A DNA stretch of 53,541 bases from Labilithrix sp. (GTDB lineage Bacteria > Myxococcota_A > Polyangia > Polyangiales > Polyangiaceae): the NCBI GenBank assembly GCA_019637155.1, contig JAHBWE010000035.1, forward strand, positions 1 through 53,541, given 5' to 3'. This document shows, piece after piece, positions 40,868-49,053 of this stretch (position 1 is its first letter; the number at the start of each line of letters is the position of its first letter). The position numbers and the translations under genes were made by a program. The notes beneath the pieces were generated by a model. It was given only the letters and a program-made list of their open reading frames with translations. It made no database searches and was not told where the DNA came from.

Positions 40868-41901
40868 GGCCAGCCGCCGGGGTCTTCGAGCGACGTCCTC
40901 TCGTCGACGCCGAGCATGATGTTCATCGACTGGATCGCCTGGCCCGCGCCGCCCTTGATCAGGTTGTCGGTCGCGGAGAAACACGCGACGACGCCCTCGC
41001 CGACCTGGACGCCGACCTCGGCGTAGTTGGTGTTCGAGACCGCGGCGACCTCGGGGAGGCGCTTCGCGGGGACGCGCACGAACGGCTCCTTGGCGTAGGC
41101 GTCCTTGTAGAGTGCATTGATCTTGTCGGCGGGCTGATCGAGGCGCACGAAGCACGTCGCGAAGATGCCGCGCGAGAGCGGCGCGCTGACGGGGACGAAG
41201 CGGATCGCGAGCTCCTTCGCGCCCGCGTCGACGAGGGTCTGCTCGATCTCGGGGATGTGCTGGTGATCGAGCGGCTTGTAGGTGCGGAGGTTCACCGCGC
41301 GGGTCGGGTGGTGCGTGCCCGCGCTCGGGACGACGCCGCTGCCGGAGGAGCCGGTGATGCCCACGACCTCGACCGCGCCGGTGAGGAGGCCCGCGCGCGC
41401 GAGGGGCATGAGCGCGAGCTCGATCGTCGTCGCGAAGCAGCCCGGCGACGCGACGTACTTCGCGCCCTTGATCTTCTCGCGGTTCAGCTCGGGGAGGCCG
41501 TAGACGAACGAGCCGTCGGTGAGGCGATCGGCGCACGGATGATCGGCGTGGTAGTAGCGCTTGTAGAGCGCGGCGTCGCGGAGGCGGAAGTCGCCGGAGA
41601 GGTCGACGACGCGCGCGCCGGACGCGATGAGCTCCGGCATCTTCGTCGCGCTGACCTTGTGCGGGAGCCCGAGGAGGACGACGTCCATGCCCGCGGCGGC
41701 CTCGGCCGGGGTGATGCCCTCGAACTTCAGGTCGGTCTGCCCCTCGAGGTGGGGGTGCGCGGCGGAGAGCGGCTCGCCGACGAAGTCGACGGACGCGACG
41801 CGCGCGAGCTCGACGTGGGGGTGGAGGAGGAGGCGCCGGATCAGCTCACCGCCGCCGTAACCGCTGCCGCCGATGACCGCGGCTTTGAAGCGCTTCGTCA
41901 T
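40864..41901 (-). CDS. argC: N-acetyl-gamma-glutamyl-phosphate reductase
   Basis: The 345-residue protein has the Rossmann start VIGGSGYGGGELIRRLLLHP, VVDLSGDFRLRDAALYKRYY, catalytic Cys155 in YVASPGCFATTIELAL, GSSGSGVVPSAGTHHP and the catalytic His region DHQHIPEIEQ. It reduces N-acetylglutamyl phosphate to the semialdehyde with NADPH, directly after ArgB in the pathway. The ATG at 41901 follows the desaturase stop by 11 bases. The frame is open further upstream but only antisense-like. Confidence 0.95.
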   Translation of the reverse strand: MTKRFKAAVIGGSGYGGGELIRRLLLHPHVELARVASVDFVGEPLSAAHPHLEGQTDLKFEGITPAEAAAGMDVVLLGLPHKVSATKMPELIASGARVVDLSGDFRLRDAALYKRYYHADHPCADRLTDGSFVYGLPELNREKIKGAKYVASPGCFATTIELALMPLARAGLLTGAVEVVGITGSSGSGVVPSAGTHHPTRAVNLRTYKPLDHQHIPEIEQTLVDAGAKELAIRFVPVSAPLSRGIFATCFVRLDQPADKINALYKDAYAKEPFVRVPAKRLPEVAAVSNTNYAEVGVQVGEGVVACFSATDNLIKGGAGQAIQSMNIMLGVDERTSLEDPGGWP

Positions 41902-41912
41902 GGCGAGGCACC

Positions 41913-42665
41913 CTAGTCGGCTTGTCGCTTCGGCGCCATCGTCCCCATGATCCAGTCGAAGAGCGGCACGGTGACGTTGAAGTTGTAGCGCTGCATGACG
42001 CGCGGATCGTGGTGCCGCGCGTGGTGGGCGCGGAGGCGCGCGATGAGGCGGAGGCGGCCGATGAAGCTGTCCTTCGGCGCGTGGTAGCAGAGGTGGAGCA
42101 CCTCGTAGCTGACCATGAAGAGGCTCGCGCTGAGGAGGAACAGCCAGCCCGCCGCGGCGGACCAGAAGTGCGCGACGACGAACGCGGCGGGCGCGGCCGC
42201 GGCGACGATGCCCGCGACGCCGGCGGCGGGGATGAGGACGAGGCGGAACTCCCTCACGCTCCGGAGCGCCATGTCCTCTTCGACGTAGACCATGTGATGC
42301 ATCGGCGTGTGGCGGTCGTAGATGACCTCGACCGGCCAGCGGCGCTTGTGGAGGACGTCGCGATGGACCGCCCACTCGAAGAAGTTCGCGAAGAGCACGA
42401 CGATCGGGATCACGAGGAGGTCGGTCCACGCGAACGTCGCGCGCGCGACGCCGGCGAGGCTCACGACGAGGACCGCGAGGCCGATGCCGGTCGTCGCGGC
42501 GAGGTGCGCGTACGGGCTGTACCACCACGGGATCTCGGCGAGCGCCGCGGCGCGGACCTTGTTCCGCCGCTCCTCGGTCAGGCCTCGCTTCGTCGCTTCC
42601 CGCAGCAGCTCTGCCGTGGGGTCGGCGTTGGGGATGCGTTCCGGGACGACGGGGAGGGTGGCCAT
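41913..42665 (-). CDS. Fatty acid hydroxylase / sterol desaturase family membrane protein
   Basis: The 250-residue membrane protein has about four transmembrane helices and the histidine clusters of the family: EWAVHRDVLHK, DRHTPMHHMVYVEE, HLCYHAPKD, and RAHHARHHDPRVMQRYNF. These eight or more His residues bind the di-iron centre that activates oxygen. Likely substrates are membrane lipids or sterol-like molecules, unknown here. The start at MATLPVVPERIP (42665) is chosen because the upstream stretch would run into the palindrome. It is the first gene of the unit with argC and argB. Its promoter region is shared with the divergent M20 peptidase gene. Confidence 0.9.
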   Translation of the reverse strand: MATLPVVPERIPNADPTAELLREATKRGLTEERRNKVRAAALAEIPWWYSPYAHLAATTGIGLAVLVVSLAGVARATFAWTDLLVIPIVVLFANFFEWAVHRDVLHKRRWPVEVIYDRHTPMHHMVYVEEDMALRSVREFRLVLIPAAGVAGIVAAAAPAAFVVAHFWSAAAGWLFLLSASLFMVSYEVLHLCYHAPKDSFIGRLRLIARLRAHHARHHDPRVMQRYNFNVTVPLFDWIMGTMAPKRQAD

Positions 42666-42699
42666 GGTGCTGCTCGTTTCGTTGGGTCCTAGGAATACT

Positions 42700-42725
42700 G
42701 TACATTCTGTAAAAACAGAATGCAC
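42700..42725. promoter_or_regulatory. Long operator-like palindrome between divergent genes
   Basis: A 26-base near-perfect inverted repeat sits in the 96-base gap between the desaturase-argCB unit (start 42665) and the M20 peptidase (start 42762). Its core ATTCTGT-AAAA-ACAGAAT (42704-42721) is perfect, and it extends with outer G, T and C pairs and a single mismatch per arm. It is the most AT-rich stretch for kilobases. Size and symmetry fit a dimeric repressor site (for example TetR- or GntR-like). It does not match the classic ARG box, where the GAAT/ATTC arms point the other way. Confidence 0.6.
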
Positions 42726-42761
42726 GTCTCAAATGCGAGTTTTCTCGTAAGATCGGGGCCC

Positions 42762-43922
42762 ATGAGCGACCTGAGCGACCCGAGCGACCCGGCGAAGTGG
42801 CTCCGCGAGCAGGCAGGCGCGATGGAGCGCGCCCTGGCGGAGCTCGTCGCCGTCAACTCCTTCACCGAGAACAAGGACGGCGGGAACGAGGTCGGCCGTC
42901 GTCTGGAGGAGCTCTTCGCGATCCCGGGGCTCTCCGCGCGTCGCGTCGCGAGCACGAAGTTCGCGGACCACCTCGTCTTCTCGGCGGGCTCATCCACGCC
43001 GAAGGTCGCGCTCGTCGGGCACCTCGACACGGTCTTCCCGCCCGGCACGTTCGAGGGGTTCCGCCGCGACGGCGATCTCGCGCGCGGTCCCGGCGTCCTC
43101 GACATGAAGGGAGGCCTCGTCGTGGTGGCGTGGGCGCTGAAGGCGCTCGCCGAGACGGGCACGTTGCCGTCGCTCCGTCTCGTCATCGTGGCGGACGAGG
43201 AGGTCGGCTCGCCGGAGGGGCAGGCGGTCATCCGCGAAGCGACGGCGGGGGCGGAGAGCGCGCTCGTCTTCGAGGCGGGCCGCAAGGGCGACCTCGTCAT
43301 CACGCGGCGGAAGGGGACCGGCTCGGTCACGCTCACGGCGCACGGCAAGGCCGCGCACGCGGGCAACGCGCACAAGGAGGGGGTCAACGCGGTGTGGGCG
43401 CTCGCGAAGCTCGTCGATCGCGTGCAGCTCCTCACCGACTACGCGCGCGGCGTCACCGTGAACGTCGGCAAGTTCACGGGCGGCACGAGCAAGAACACGG
43501 TGCCCGATCGCGCGGAGGCGCTGGTCGACTTCCGCTTCGAGACGCGCGCCGACGGCGAGGCGCTCGTCGCCGCGATGCGCGCGGCGGCGGACGAGTGCGC
43601 GGCGGCGGTGCCGGGCGCCCGGATCGAGATCGGGGGCGGCATCGCGCGCCCGCCGCTCGAGCGCACCGCCGCGAGCGCGGCGCTGATGGAGGCGTACGGC
43701 GCGGCGGCGCGCGCGTCGGGCCTCGCCTCGGGCGAGGCGGCGCTCATCGGCGGCGGCTCCGACGCGAGCACGACCTCGGCGATGGGGATCGCCTCGATCG
43801 ACGGCCTCGGCCCCCGCGGCATCGGCTTCCACACCCACGACGAGCAGATCGAGATCGCGAGCCTCCTCATGAAGGCGGAGGCGCTCGCCCGCTTCCTCGC
43901 CACACTGCGCGCTGAGGCTTGA
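42762..43922 (+). CDS. M20 family metallopeptidase (carboxypeptidase G2/ArgE-like)
   Basis: The 386-residue protein has the M20 metal and catalytic residues: His87 and Asp89 in VGHLDTVF, Asp114 in GVLDMKGG, the Glu146-Glu147 pair in ADEEVGSPEG, Glu171 in FEAGRKG, and a C-terminal His in GFHTHDEQ. The dimerisation domain lies at about 185-295. It resembles the CPG2/ArgE/DapE class; family members remove N-acyl groups or cleave C-terminal residues. With argC-argB across the divergent promoter an acetylornithine deacetylase-like role is tempting, but the motif set is equally compatible with glutamate carboxypeptidase. No signal peptide. Its 3' end carries the first copy of the 51-bp repeat. Confidence 0.9.
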   Translation: MSDLSDPSDPAKWLREQAGAMERALAELVAVNSFTENKDGGNEVGRRLEELFAIPGLSARRVASTKFADHLVFSAGSSTPKVALVGHLDTVFPPGTFEGFRRDGDLARGPGVLDMKGGLVVVAWALKALAETGTLPSLRLVIVADEEVGSPEGQAVIREATAGAESALVFEAGRKGDLVITRRKGTGSVTLTAHGKAAHAGNAHKEGVNAVWALAKLVDRVQLLTDYARGVTVNVGKFTGGTSKNTVPDRAEALVDFRFETRADGEALVAAMRAAADECAAAVPGARIEIGGGIARPPLERTAASAALMEAYGAAARASGLASGEAALIGGGSDASTTSAMGIASIDGLGPRGIGFHTHDEQIEIASLLMKAEALARFLATLRAEA

Positions 43923-44176
43923 TGCGCTCCCGACGTCACCGCGCGCTCGGGCCCGGCGCGCCGACGGCGCCGGCCGCTCGTCGTCGCGGTGGCGCGCTGA
44001 GGCTTGGCGGGACGACGGCGCTGGCGGCTCGTCGTCGCGGTGGCGGGCTCAGGCCTGGCGGGACGACGGCGCCGGCCGCTCGTCGTTGCGGTGGTGCACT
44101 GAGGCTTGGGCGCGACCGACGGCGCTGGGCGCTCGTCGGCGCGGTGGCGCGCTCAAGCCTGGCGGGACGATGGCGT
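43914..44176. repeat. Roughly 51-bp tandem repeats spanning two convergent stop codons
   Basis: Units with a core related to GAGGCTTGGCGGGACGACGG start at 43914, 43999, 44050, 44101 and 44154 (intervals 85, 51, 51 and 53), each followed by a GGCGCTGGCGGCTCGTCGTC-type half. The first copy includes the last codons and stop of the M20 peptidase. The last copy includes the last codons and stop of the response regulator, read from the other strand (end ...SSRQA). In between there is no gene. Confidence 0.8.
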
Positions 44177-44608
44177 CATTTCGTCGTCGACGTGGCTCGT
44201 GAGGCGGGTTGCGGACGTGCGCGCGAGGTCGCGGCCGCGTGCGGAGTCGATCGCGCGCTCGGCCGTCGCCTCGATCACGGAGAGCGCGGTCGGCTTGTGG
44301 AGCACGCGCACGACGCGCGGCACGTTCGGATCGTCGTCGGCGGTGTACATGACCGCGGCGACACGACGGAGGAGCCCCTCCGCGTAGGCGCGACGGAGCA
44401 TCCACGAGCCGGTGTGGCCACCGTCGAGCTGGTTGTCGCTCAGCACCACGTCGGTCCCGTTGCCCTTCAGCTCCGCGAGGCCCGCCTCGGCGGTGGCGAC
44501 CGTCTTCACGTCGTAGCCGTGAGAGGCGAAGAAGTCAGCGAGGATCTCTCGTGTGTCCGGATCGTCCTCGACGACCAAGATCTTCGAACAAAGACGTCCA
44601 CTCGCCAC
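44153..44608 (-). CDS. Stand-alone response regulator receiver
   Basis: Two starts are possible; I prefer the GTG at 44608 because GGGAGGAG lies just upstream, giving 151 residues (the ATG at 44641 would add 11). The receiver has the acidic pocket Glu14-Asp15-Asp16 (VVEDDPDTR), phosphoacceptor Asp58 in VLSDNQ, Thr89 in AVMYTADDD and Lys105 in LHKPTALS. No output domain follows, so it is a CheY/Spo0F-type single-domain regulator. The C-terminal 30 residues (ARGRDLARTSATR, then the repeat-derived end SSRQA) are variable. No histidine kinase is near. Confidence 0.85.
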   Translation of the reverse strand: MASGRLCSKILVVEDDPDTREILADFFASHGYDVKTVATAEAGLAELKGNGTDVVLSDNQLDGGHTGSWMLRRAYAEGLLRRVAAVMYTADDDPNVPRVVRVLHKPTALSVIEATAERAIDSARGRDLARTSATRLTSHVDDEMTPSSRQA

Positions 44609-44815
44609 GCGCTCCTCCCGCCTCCCGCCTTCTTCGGCCATCAATCTCGACCGAGACAGTCGAAGCACGTGGCGCGCCAACGGTGTGGCGGGTTCCTCTT
44701 CCCCGAATGTCCCTGCGTGCCGCGCAGATCGTGGCGAGCTGTCCGATCCATCGCGCCACGACGGCGCATCTCTTCGCGGTCGCGCTGGCACGGACTGGTC
44801 GAGCTACGTCCCGGG

Positions 44816-45043
44816 ATGACACGCGCCCTCGGATCGCTGGTGCTTCTCGTGGTCGTGGTCGCGTGTGGCGGCTCCACCGCCGACGTCCCGTCGCCGAGCG
44901 ATCGCCATCGCTTGATGAAGAACCCCGACGCGGGAACGATCGACTGCATGCCCGCCGTCCCGCCGGATCGCGCAGCGCTGTGCTCGGGCCCGCACCACCA
45001 GTGGATCCGGAAGAACTGCCCCGACGTGCGGTTCACGTACTGA
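44816..45043 (+). CDS. Mini-lipoprotein (75 residues)
   Basis: This tiny protein begins with ATG at 44816 and has a classic lipoprotein signal: MTRALGSLVLLVVVVAC, Cys17. The mature part of 59 residues is rich in polar residues with three Cys (CMPAVPPDRAALCSG, KNCPDVRFTY), one pair and one orphan. No family recognised. It is divergent from the response regulator gene and converges on the outer-membrane protein gene with a 7-base gap. Confidence 0.65.
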   Translation: MTRALGSLVLLVVVVACGGSTADVPSPSDRHRLMKNPDAGTIDCMPAVPPDRAALCSGPHHQWIRKNCPDVRFTY

Positions 45044-45050
45044 GGAGCGC

Positions 45051-46883
45051 TCAGCTCGTCGCCTCGCCCCCGCGGCGCTTCGCCTTCTTCGAGCGGCGCT
45101 TCACGGGCGGCGGAGGGGCCGCTTCCTCGTTGGAGCGATAGTCTTGGAGCTCGCTGTCAGGGACACGAGGCTGCCACCACGTGCCCGGTGGCTCCTCCTG
45201 CATCGCCGCGGGGTCTCCCGACACGGCCCTCGAAGACTCGGGGCGCTTCGCGGCCGCTTCTGGGGCCCCGACCCCGACCCCGACCCCGACCCCGATGGTC
45301 TTCTTCTTTGCGCTGGATTCCTCTGTTTGATCGTCTTCGTCTTCTTGAACGACGTCCTCGTAGGTCGAGTCGCCGTATTCGACCTTGCGGTCGCGGAAGA
45401 GGGCCTCGAAATCGACCTCGATGCCGACGGAGAGGACGTGCGAGAAGGCCGAGTAGACGCCGTTGTTGTACGCCGGCAGCAGGTTGCCCTTGCCGTCGGT
45501 GGGCGCGCCGCTCATCGCGCCGTTGCTCGGGCGCGCGTCGCCGTCGGTCACCGTCCGCGAGATCGAGAACACCGCGCCGTACGCGACGTTGACGCTCACG
45601 GCGCCGTGTTTGATGCCCGCTCCGAACGTCGCGGCGACCTTCGGGAGCGTGTTGAAGTTGAGTCGCGTGTCCTTGGGCTCGGTGCCCGGGCTCTCGTAGA
45701 AGGCGCCGGCGCGCGCGATGAAGACGGTTTCACCTTTTTCATCGAACGCGTGGTTGTAGGCGCCGCCCCCGCGGAGCGAGAACGTGTTCTTGAACGTCTG
45801 GCCGCTCTTGATCGTGGCCTCTTTGCCGTCGACCGGGCTCACCGTCTTGACGATGCCTTCGTCGAGCGTGCCCCACATTTCGTAGACGACGTCGAGCTCC
45901 GCGTCCCAGAGCTCGCGCTTCTTCTCCATCGCGATGTAGCGACCGCCGACGCGAAGGACGGGCGGGAACTGGACGTTCGCGGTCGTGGCGCCGGGCTCTC
46001 CGAACTCCTTGGCGAGGAGGCCGACTTTCGCGACGGTCGTGCCTTCGATGTCGACCTTGAGCGGGCCGCGGAGCTGCGCGCCGAGCTGGAAGCTCTCGCT
46101 CGGGCGATACATCGCGCCGACCGAGAAGCCGGCGCCGCCGCCTTTGCCGGTGAAGCGTCCCTCCGCGTCGCAGGGACGGTACTCGGGGTTCTTGCAGCTC
46201 CCGTCGCCGACGTCGGCGTACGCGATCGAGCCCATGCTCGCGTTCGCGACGATGAGGTGCGCGGCGATGCCGATGTCGAGCTGCTCGGTCACGCGGAACG
46301 CGCCGCCGAGGGTAGGGAACGCGATGACCGACTCGCCGCGATAGCCGGCGGCGGCGTCGTAGCGCGAGCCCGAAGGCGTGCCGTTGATGCCGAGCTGGAA
46401 GGTCCGCCCCGTCGCCGCGGGCGTGATGAGACCGACGCCGAGCGTGAAGCGCTCGAAGTATCCGAAGTCCGTCGTCGCGAGGATCATCGGCAGGGTGAAG
46501 GCCTTGTTCTTGTCCTCGACGAGCGGATACGGGCGCCCGCCCCATGGCGTGAGCGGATCGTTCGGATCGTCGGGGTAGTTGCCGGCGCGCTGGAAGGTCA
46601 GCGTGTTGAAGTGCGTGTTCGCCGAGATCTGGAGCTTCGTCCCGCGCTGCCGCGCGAGGCCCGCGACGTTGTAGTGGAGCGCGCTCGCGTCGTCGGCCTT
46701 CGCGGTGAACGCCGCGCCGCGTCCCATCGCCTGCGCGCCGTGATCGGGCATCTCGTCGATGCCGCCCGCCCGCGCCGTGCGCGTGAACGTCAGGATCACG
46801 AGCGCGACGACGAACGCGACGTGCCTCTTCGTGTTTGCGGGCCGCTCCCGGCCTCCTCGCGCGCTCCGCTCGCTCGTGCGCAC
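45051..46883 (-). CDS. FadL/OMPP1-type outer membrane protein
   Basis: The 610-residue protein has a signal peptide (hydrophobic about 22-38, ending ARA-GG). The mature N-terminus GGIDEMPDHGAQAMGRGAAF followed by ADDASALHYNVAGLAR is the FadL plug region, with the usual N-P-A-G-L varied to N-V-A-G-L. Alternating strands typical of a 14-strand barrel follow to about residue 500. A low-complexity tail ends it: an acidic stretch, Gly-Val repeats encoded by a hexanucleotide repeat, and a Lys/Arg-rich end (KRRSKKAKRRGG), unusual for an outer-membrane protein. FadL proteins import hydrophobic compounds. The GTG start directly abuts the stop of the upstream lipoprotein gene. Confidence 0.88.
   Translation of the reverse strand: MRTSERSARGGRERPANTKRHVAFVVALVILTFTRTARAGGIDEMPDHGAQAMGRGAAFTAKADDASALHYNVAGLARQRGTKLQISANTHFNTLTFQRAGNYPDDPNDPLTPWGGRPYPLVEDKNKAFTLPMILATTDFGYFERFTLGVGLITPAATGRTFQLGINGTPSGSRYDAAAGYRGESVIAFPTLGGAFRVTEQLDIGIAAHLIVANASMGSIAYADVGDGSCKNPEYRPCDAEGRFTGKGGGAGFSVGAMYRPSESFQLGAQLRGPLKVDIEGTTVAKVGLLAKEFGEPGATTANVQFPPVLRVGGRYIAMEKKRELWDAELDVVYEMWGTLDEGIVKTVSPVDGKEATIKSGQTFKNTFSLRGGGAYNHAFDEKGETVFIARAGAFYESPGTEPKDTRLNFNTLPKVAATFGAGIKHGAVSVNVAYGAVFSISRTVTDGDARPSNGAMSGAPTDGKGNLLPAYNNGVYSAFSHVLSVGIEVDFEALFRDRKVEYGDSTYEDVVQEDEDDQTEESSAKKKTIGVGVGVGVGAPEAAAKRPESSRAVSGDPAAMQEEPPGTWWQPRVPDSELQDYRSNEEAAPPPPVKRRSKKAKRRGGEATS
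45266..45295. repeat. Hexanucleotide CCCCGA microsatellite in the outer-membrane protein gene
   Basis: Five perfect tandem copies of CCCCGA lie inside the gene at 45051-46883 and encode alternating Gly-Val on the minus strand. Because the unit is six bases, copy-number changes keep the reading frame. Confidence 0.85.
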
Positions 46884-48122
46884 TTACTGGCAGCCCTCGG
46901 TGCCGGGCGGGAGCTGCTTGCACGGGGCGCAGAGCTCCTCGTCCTCGCAGCTCCCCTGAATGAGGCCCGCGAAGATGCCGCCCTTGGTGATGATGCAGCG
47001 GGAGAGGCACACGCCGTTGCCGGAGAGTCGCGCCTTGCACGCGCGCGGCTTCGAGATCCCCACGAACTCGTTCGGCGCGCAGAGCGGCGTCTCGCCGGAG
47101 CACGTGGCGGGGCCGAGCGACGAGGCCGCGCTGCCCGCCGCGGCGGTCGGCACGCAGCGCCCCTTGCCTTCGCAGCACGGCGCGAAGAGCTTCGCCGGCT
47201 CCTTCGGCTTGTCGCACGGCACCTGCGAGCACGAGCCGGTATCGACGCCGGTGCGCGGGTCGAAGCAGGGCGCGCAGCGCTCGTCGGCGTCGCAGTCGGC
47301 GACGGGGAGCAGGTCCTTCTGCGCCCCGATCTCGGGGACGCCCGCGTTCACGCAGCGTCCTTCCGCGCCGCCCAGCGACTTGCACGTCTTCGGCACGTAG
47401 CCGCCGGCGCGAAGGACGGACTTCTTCGGAGCGCAGAGGCCCGTCTTGCACTTCGCGAGCTTCGCCGCCTGCGGTCCTTCGACGAGGGCGGCGTCGACGC
47501 AGAGCATGTTCGACGAGCACTCTTCCTGTTTGAAGCCGCTCTCCTCGAGGATGGGCTCGTCCTGCGGGCACTTGCCCGTGCGCGCCGCGGGCTTCTTCGG
47601 TCCCTTGCACTCGTGCGCGGCGCCGAGGAGGCAGATGCCGGTCGCCTTTCCCGTGACGGGGTGACCGCACGGCGCGCAGACCTGCTCGCCCTCGCATTGA
47701 TCCTTGGTCGCGGCCTTCAGCTGGTCGTAGTTGCCGAGGATCTCCTTCGCGAGCGGCCAGAAGCAGCGACCTTCGACGCCGAGGACCGACTCGCACTTCT
47801 TCAGCTCGATCTTGGATCCCTTCGCGACGACCTCTTCGGGTACGCACGACATCTCCTTCGGGCAGTCCGCCGCCTCGAACTTCCCCGCGTTGTCGCCGGT
47901 GAGGAACAGGTCGGGAACGCAGCGGCCTTTCGAGCCCTTCGTTCCGGTGCAGACCTTGAGGATCTTCGGGTCCTGCCCGTCGTTCGGCTCGGTGCAGGTC
48001 GCCCCGTCGTTCGTGTTGGCGACAGCGGCGATCTGCTCACTGAGATCGCCCTCGGGATCGACCTCCCCGCACGCGCCGACCCCGAGAACGACTCCCACCG
48101 CCGCGAGCAGAATTTTCCGCAC
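46884..48122 (-). CDS. Large cysteine-rich lipoprotein
   Basis: The 412-residue protein has a lipoprotein signal (VVLGVGAC, Cys18) and more than 40 cysteines in a repeating arrangement. Units of about 45-60 residues carry C-x-P-x(n)-C and a G-(R/K/I)-C element: KGSKGRCVP, GVEGRCFW, GGAEGRCV, GKGRCVPTA, SGNGVCLSRC. It also has repeated EQVCAPC, ERCAPC and ELCAPC elements. It resembles other myxobacterial Cys-rich surface proteins. It lies immediately upstream of, and cotranscribed with, the FadL-type gene, so both may act in an outer-membrane uptake or adhesion complex. Confidence 0.82.
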   Translation of the reverse strand: MRKILLAAVGVVLGVGACGEVDPEGDLSEQIAAVANTNDGATCTEPNDGQDPKILKVCTGTKGSKGRCVPDLFLTGDNAGKFEAADCPKEMSCVPEEVVAKGSKIELKKCESVLGVEGRCFWPLAKEILGNYDQLKAATKDQCEGEQVCAPCGHPVTGKATGICLLGAAHECKGPKKPAARTGKCPQDEPILEESGFKQEECSSNMLCVDAALVEGPQAAKLAKCKTGLCAPKKSVLRAGGYVPKTCKSLGGAEGRCVNAGVPEIGAQKDLLPVADCDADERCAPCFDPRTGVDTGSCSQVPCDKPKEPAKLFAPCCEGKGRCVPTAAAGSAASSLGPATCSGETPLCAPNEFVGISKPRACKARLSGNGVCLSRCIITKGGIFAGLIQGSCEDEELCAPCKQLPPGTEGCQ

Positions 48123-48342
48123 GCCCCCACCACAGCAACCGTCGCGCCACCCGCCGAAGCCCTGAGATCAGGCAGATCTCATCGAGCCACCGCCCGCGGA
48201 TGTTTCACCAGCTTTACGATTGTCACGCCCCGCTTACGGCTCCGCGCTCCGCAGCAAGCGGAGCGGGGCTCCGGCCGCTGCGCTCCTCCGGCCGCCGCCA
48301 CGCCGGTCGACCCTCGCGCTCCGCTCCGGTTATCGTAGGGAG

Positions 48343-49053
48343 GTGCTCTTCCGCGATCGCCTGCTCGCGACGCTTCGGGCCATGCGACCGGTCCTGGAGG
48401 TCCCCGGCGTCATCGTCGCGGGCTCGGAGATCCCGAACCTCCTCGAGGTCGACGCGGCGTCCACGCTGGTCGTCTCGGAGGACGTCGACATCGCGGTCCC
48501 GGTGTCGGCGGTCGATCGCGTGCGACGTGCGCTCGCCCTGGTCGAGGGATTCTCGCGCTCGTCCGAGGAGCCCTCTGTCTACCTGCCGAGCGACGAAGTG
48601 CGCCTCGAGGTCAACTTCATCGGCGTCGACGAAGCGATGACCAGCCTCGACGCGTCCTACGTCCATTCGGATCCGGAGCTCCCCCTCCTGGTCTTCGGCG
48701 CACTCGCCTTGCTCCTCCCGCCGCGCTTCATCGAGCTCGGCGATCTCCGCGTCCCCGTCGCGTCGACCTCGGGGCTCATCCTAGAGAAGCTGATGACCGA
48801 GCGCTCCGGGCGGAAGGGCGATCGCGACCTCCTCGTCGTCGCCGGGCTCCTCCAAGTCGCGACGGACCGAGACCTCGCCGAGCTCGTCGAGCGCGCGAAG
48901 CAGCTGCGCCAGGACCTCCGCGACACCGTCAAGTCGAACCTCGCCATCCTCTCCCTCATCGACGCAGCCACGTCGATGCCTGATCCGCGCGCTTCGCGCG
49001 AGAAGGTCGCGGCGCTGCTGGCCGCGCTGGAGAAGGGAGAGCGCGATGGATGA
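48343..49053 (+). CDS. Nucleotidyltransferase-fold protein (possible toxin of a two-gene unit)
   Basis: The chosen start is a GTG at 48343 (GGGAG just upstream), giving 236 residues; the frame is open to 48220 but the added residues are Arg-rich and unconvincing. The pattern of minimal nucleotidyltransferases is visible: Gly27-Ser28 (VIVAGSEIPNLL), then SEDVDIAV with Asp47-x-Asp49, and RLEVNFIG as the third strand. The helical part has KLMTERSGRKGDRDLLV. AbiEii-like toxins and related proteins share this layout. The downstream gene overlaps it by 8 bases. Toxin activity is inference. Confidence 0.72.
   Translation: MLFRDRLLATLRAMRPVLEVPGVIVAGSEIPNLLEVDAASTLVVSEDVDIAVPVSAVDRVRRALALVEGFSRSSEEPSVYLPSDEVRLEVNFIGVDEAMTSLDASYVHSDPELPLLVFGALALLLPPRFIELGDLRVPVASTSGLILEKLMTERSGRKGDRDLLVVAGLLQVATDRDLAELVERAKQLRQDLRDTVKSNLAILSLIDAATSMPDPRASREKVAALLAALEKGERDG

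Noticed and set aside
42700..42725. ARG box or LexA box
   Set aside because: ArgR sites have TGAAT and ATTCA arms in the opposite orientation, and LexA sites of the CTG-N10-CAG type do not fit the spacing.
45144..48338. A plus-strand frame of more than 1,000 codons opposite the FadL-type and Cys-rich genes
   Set aside because: Shadow frame; the minus strand encodes signal peptides, a barrel pattern and regular cysteine spacing.
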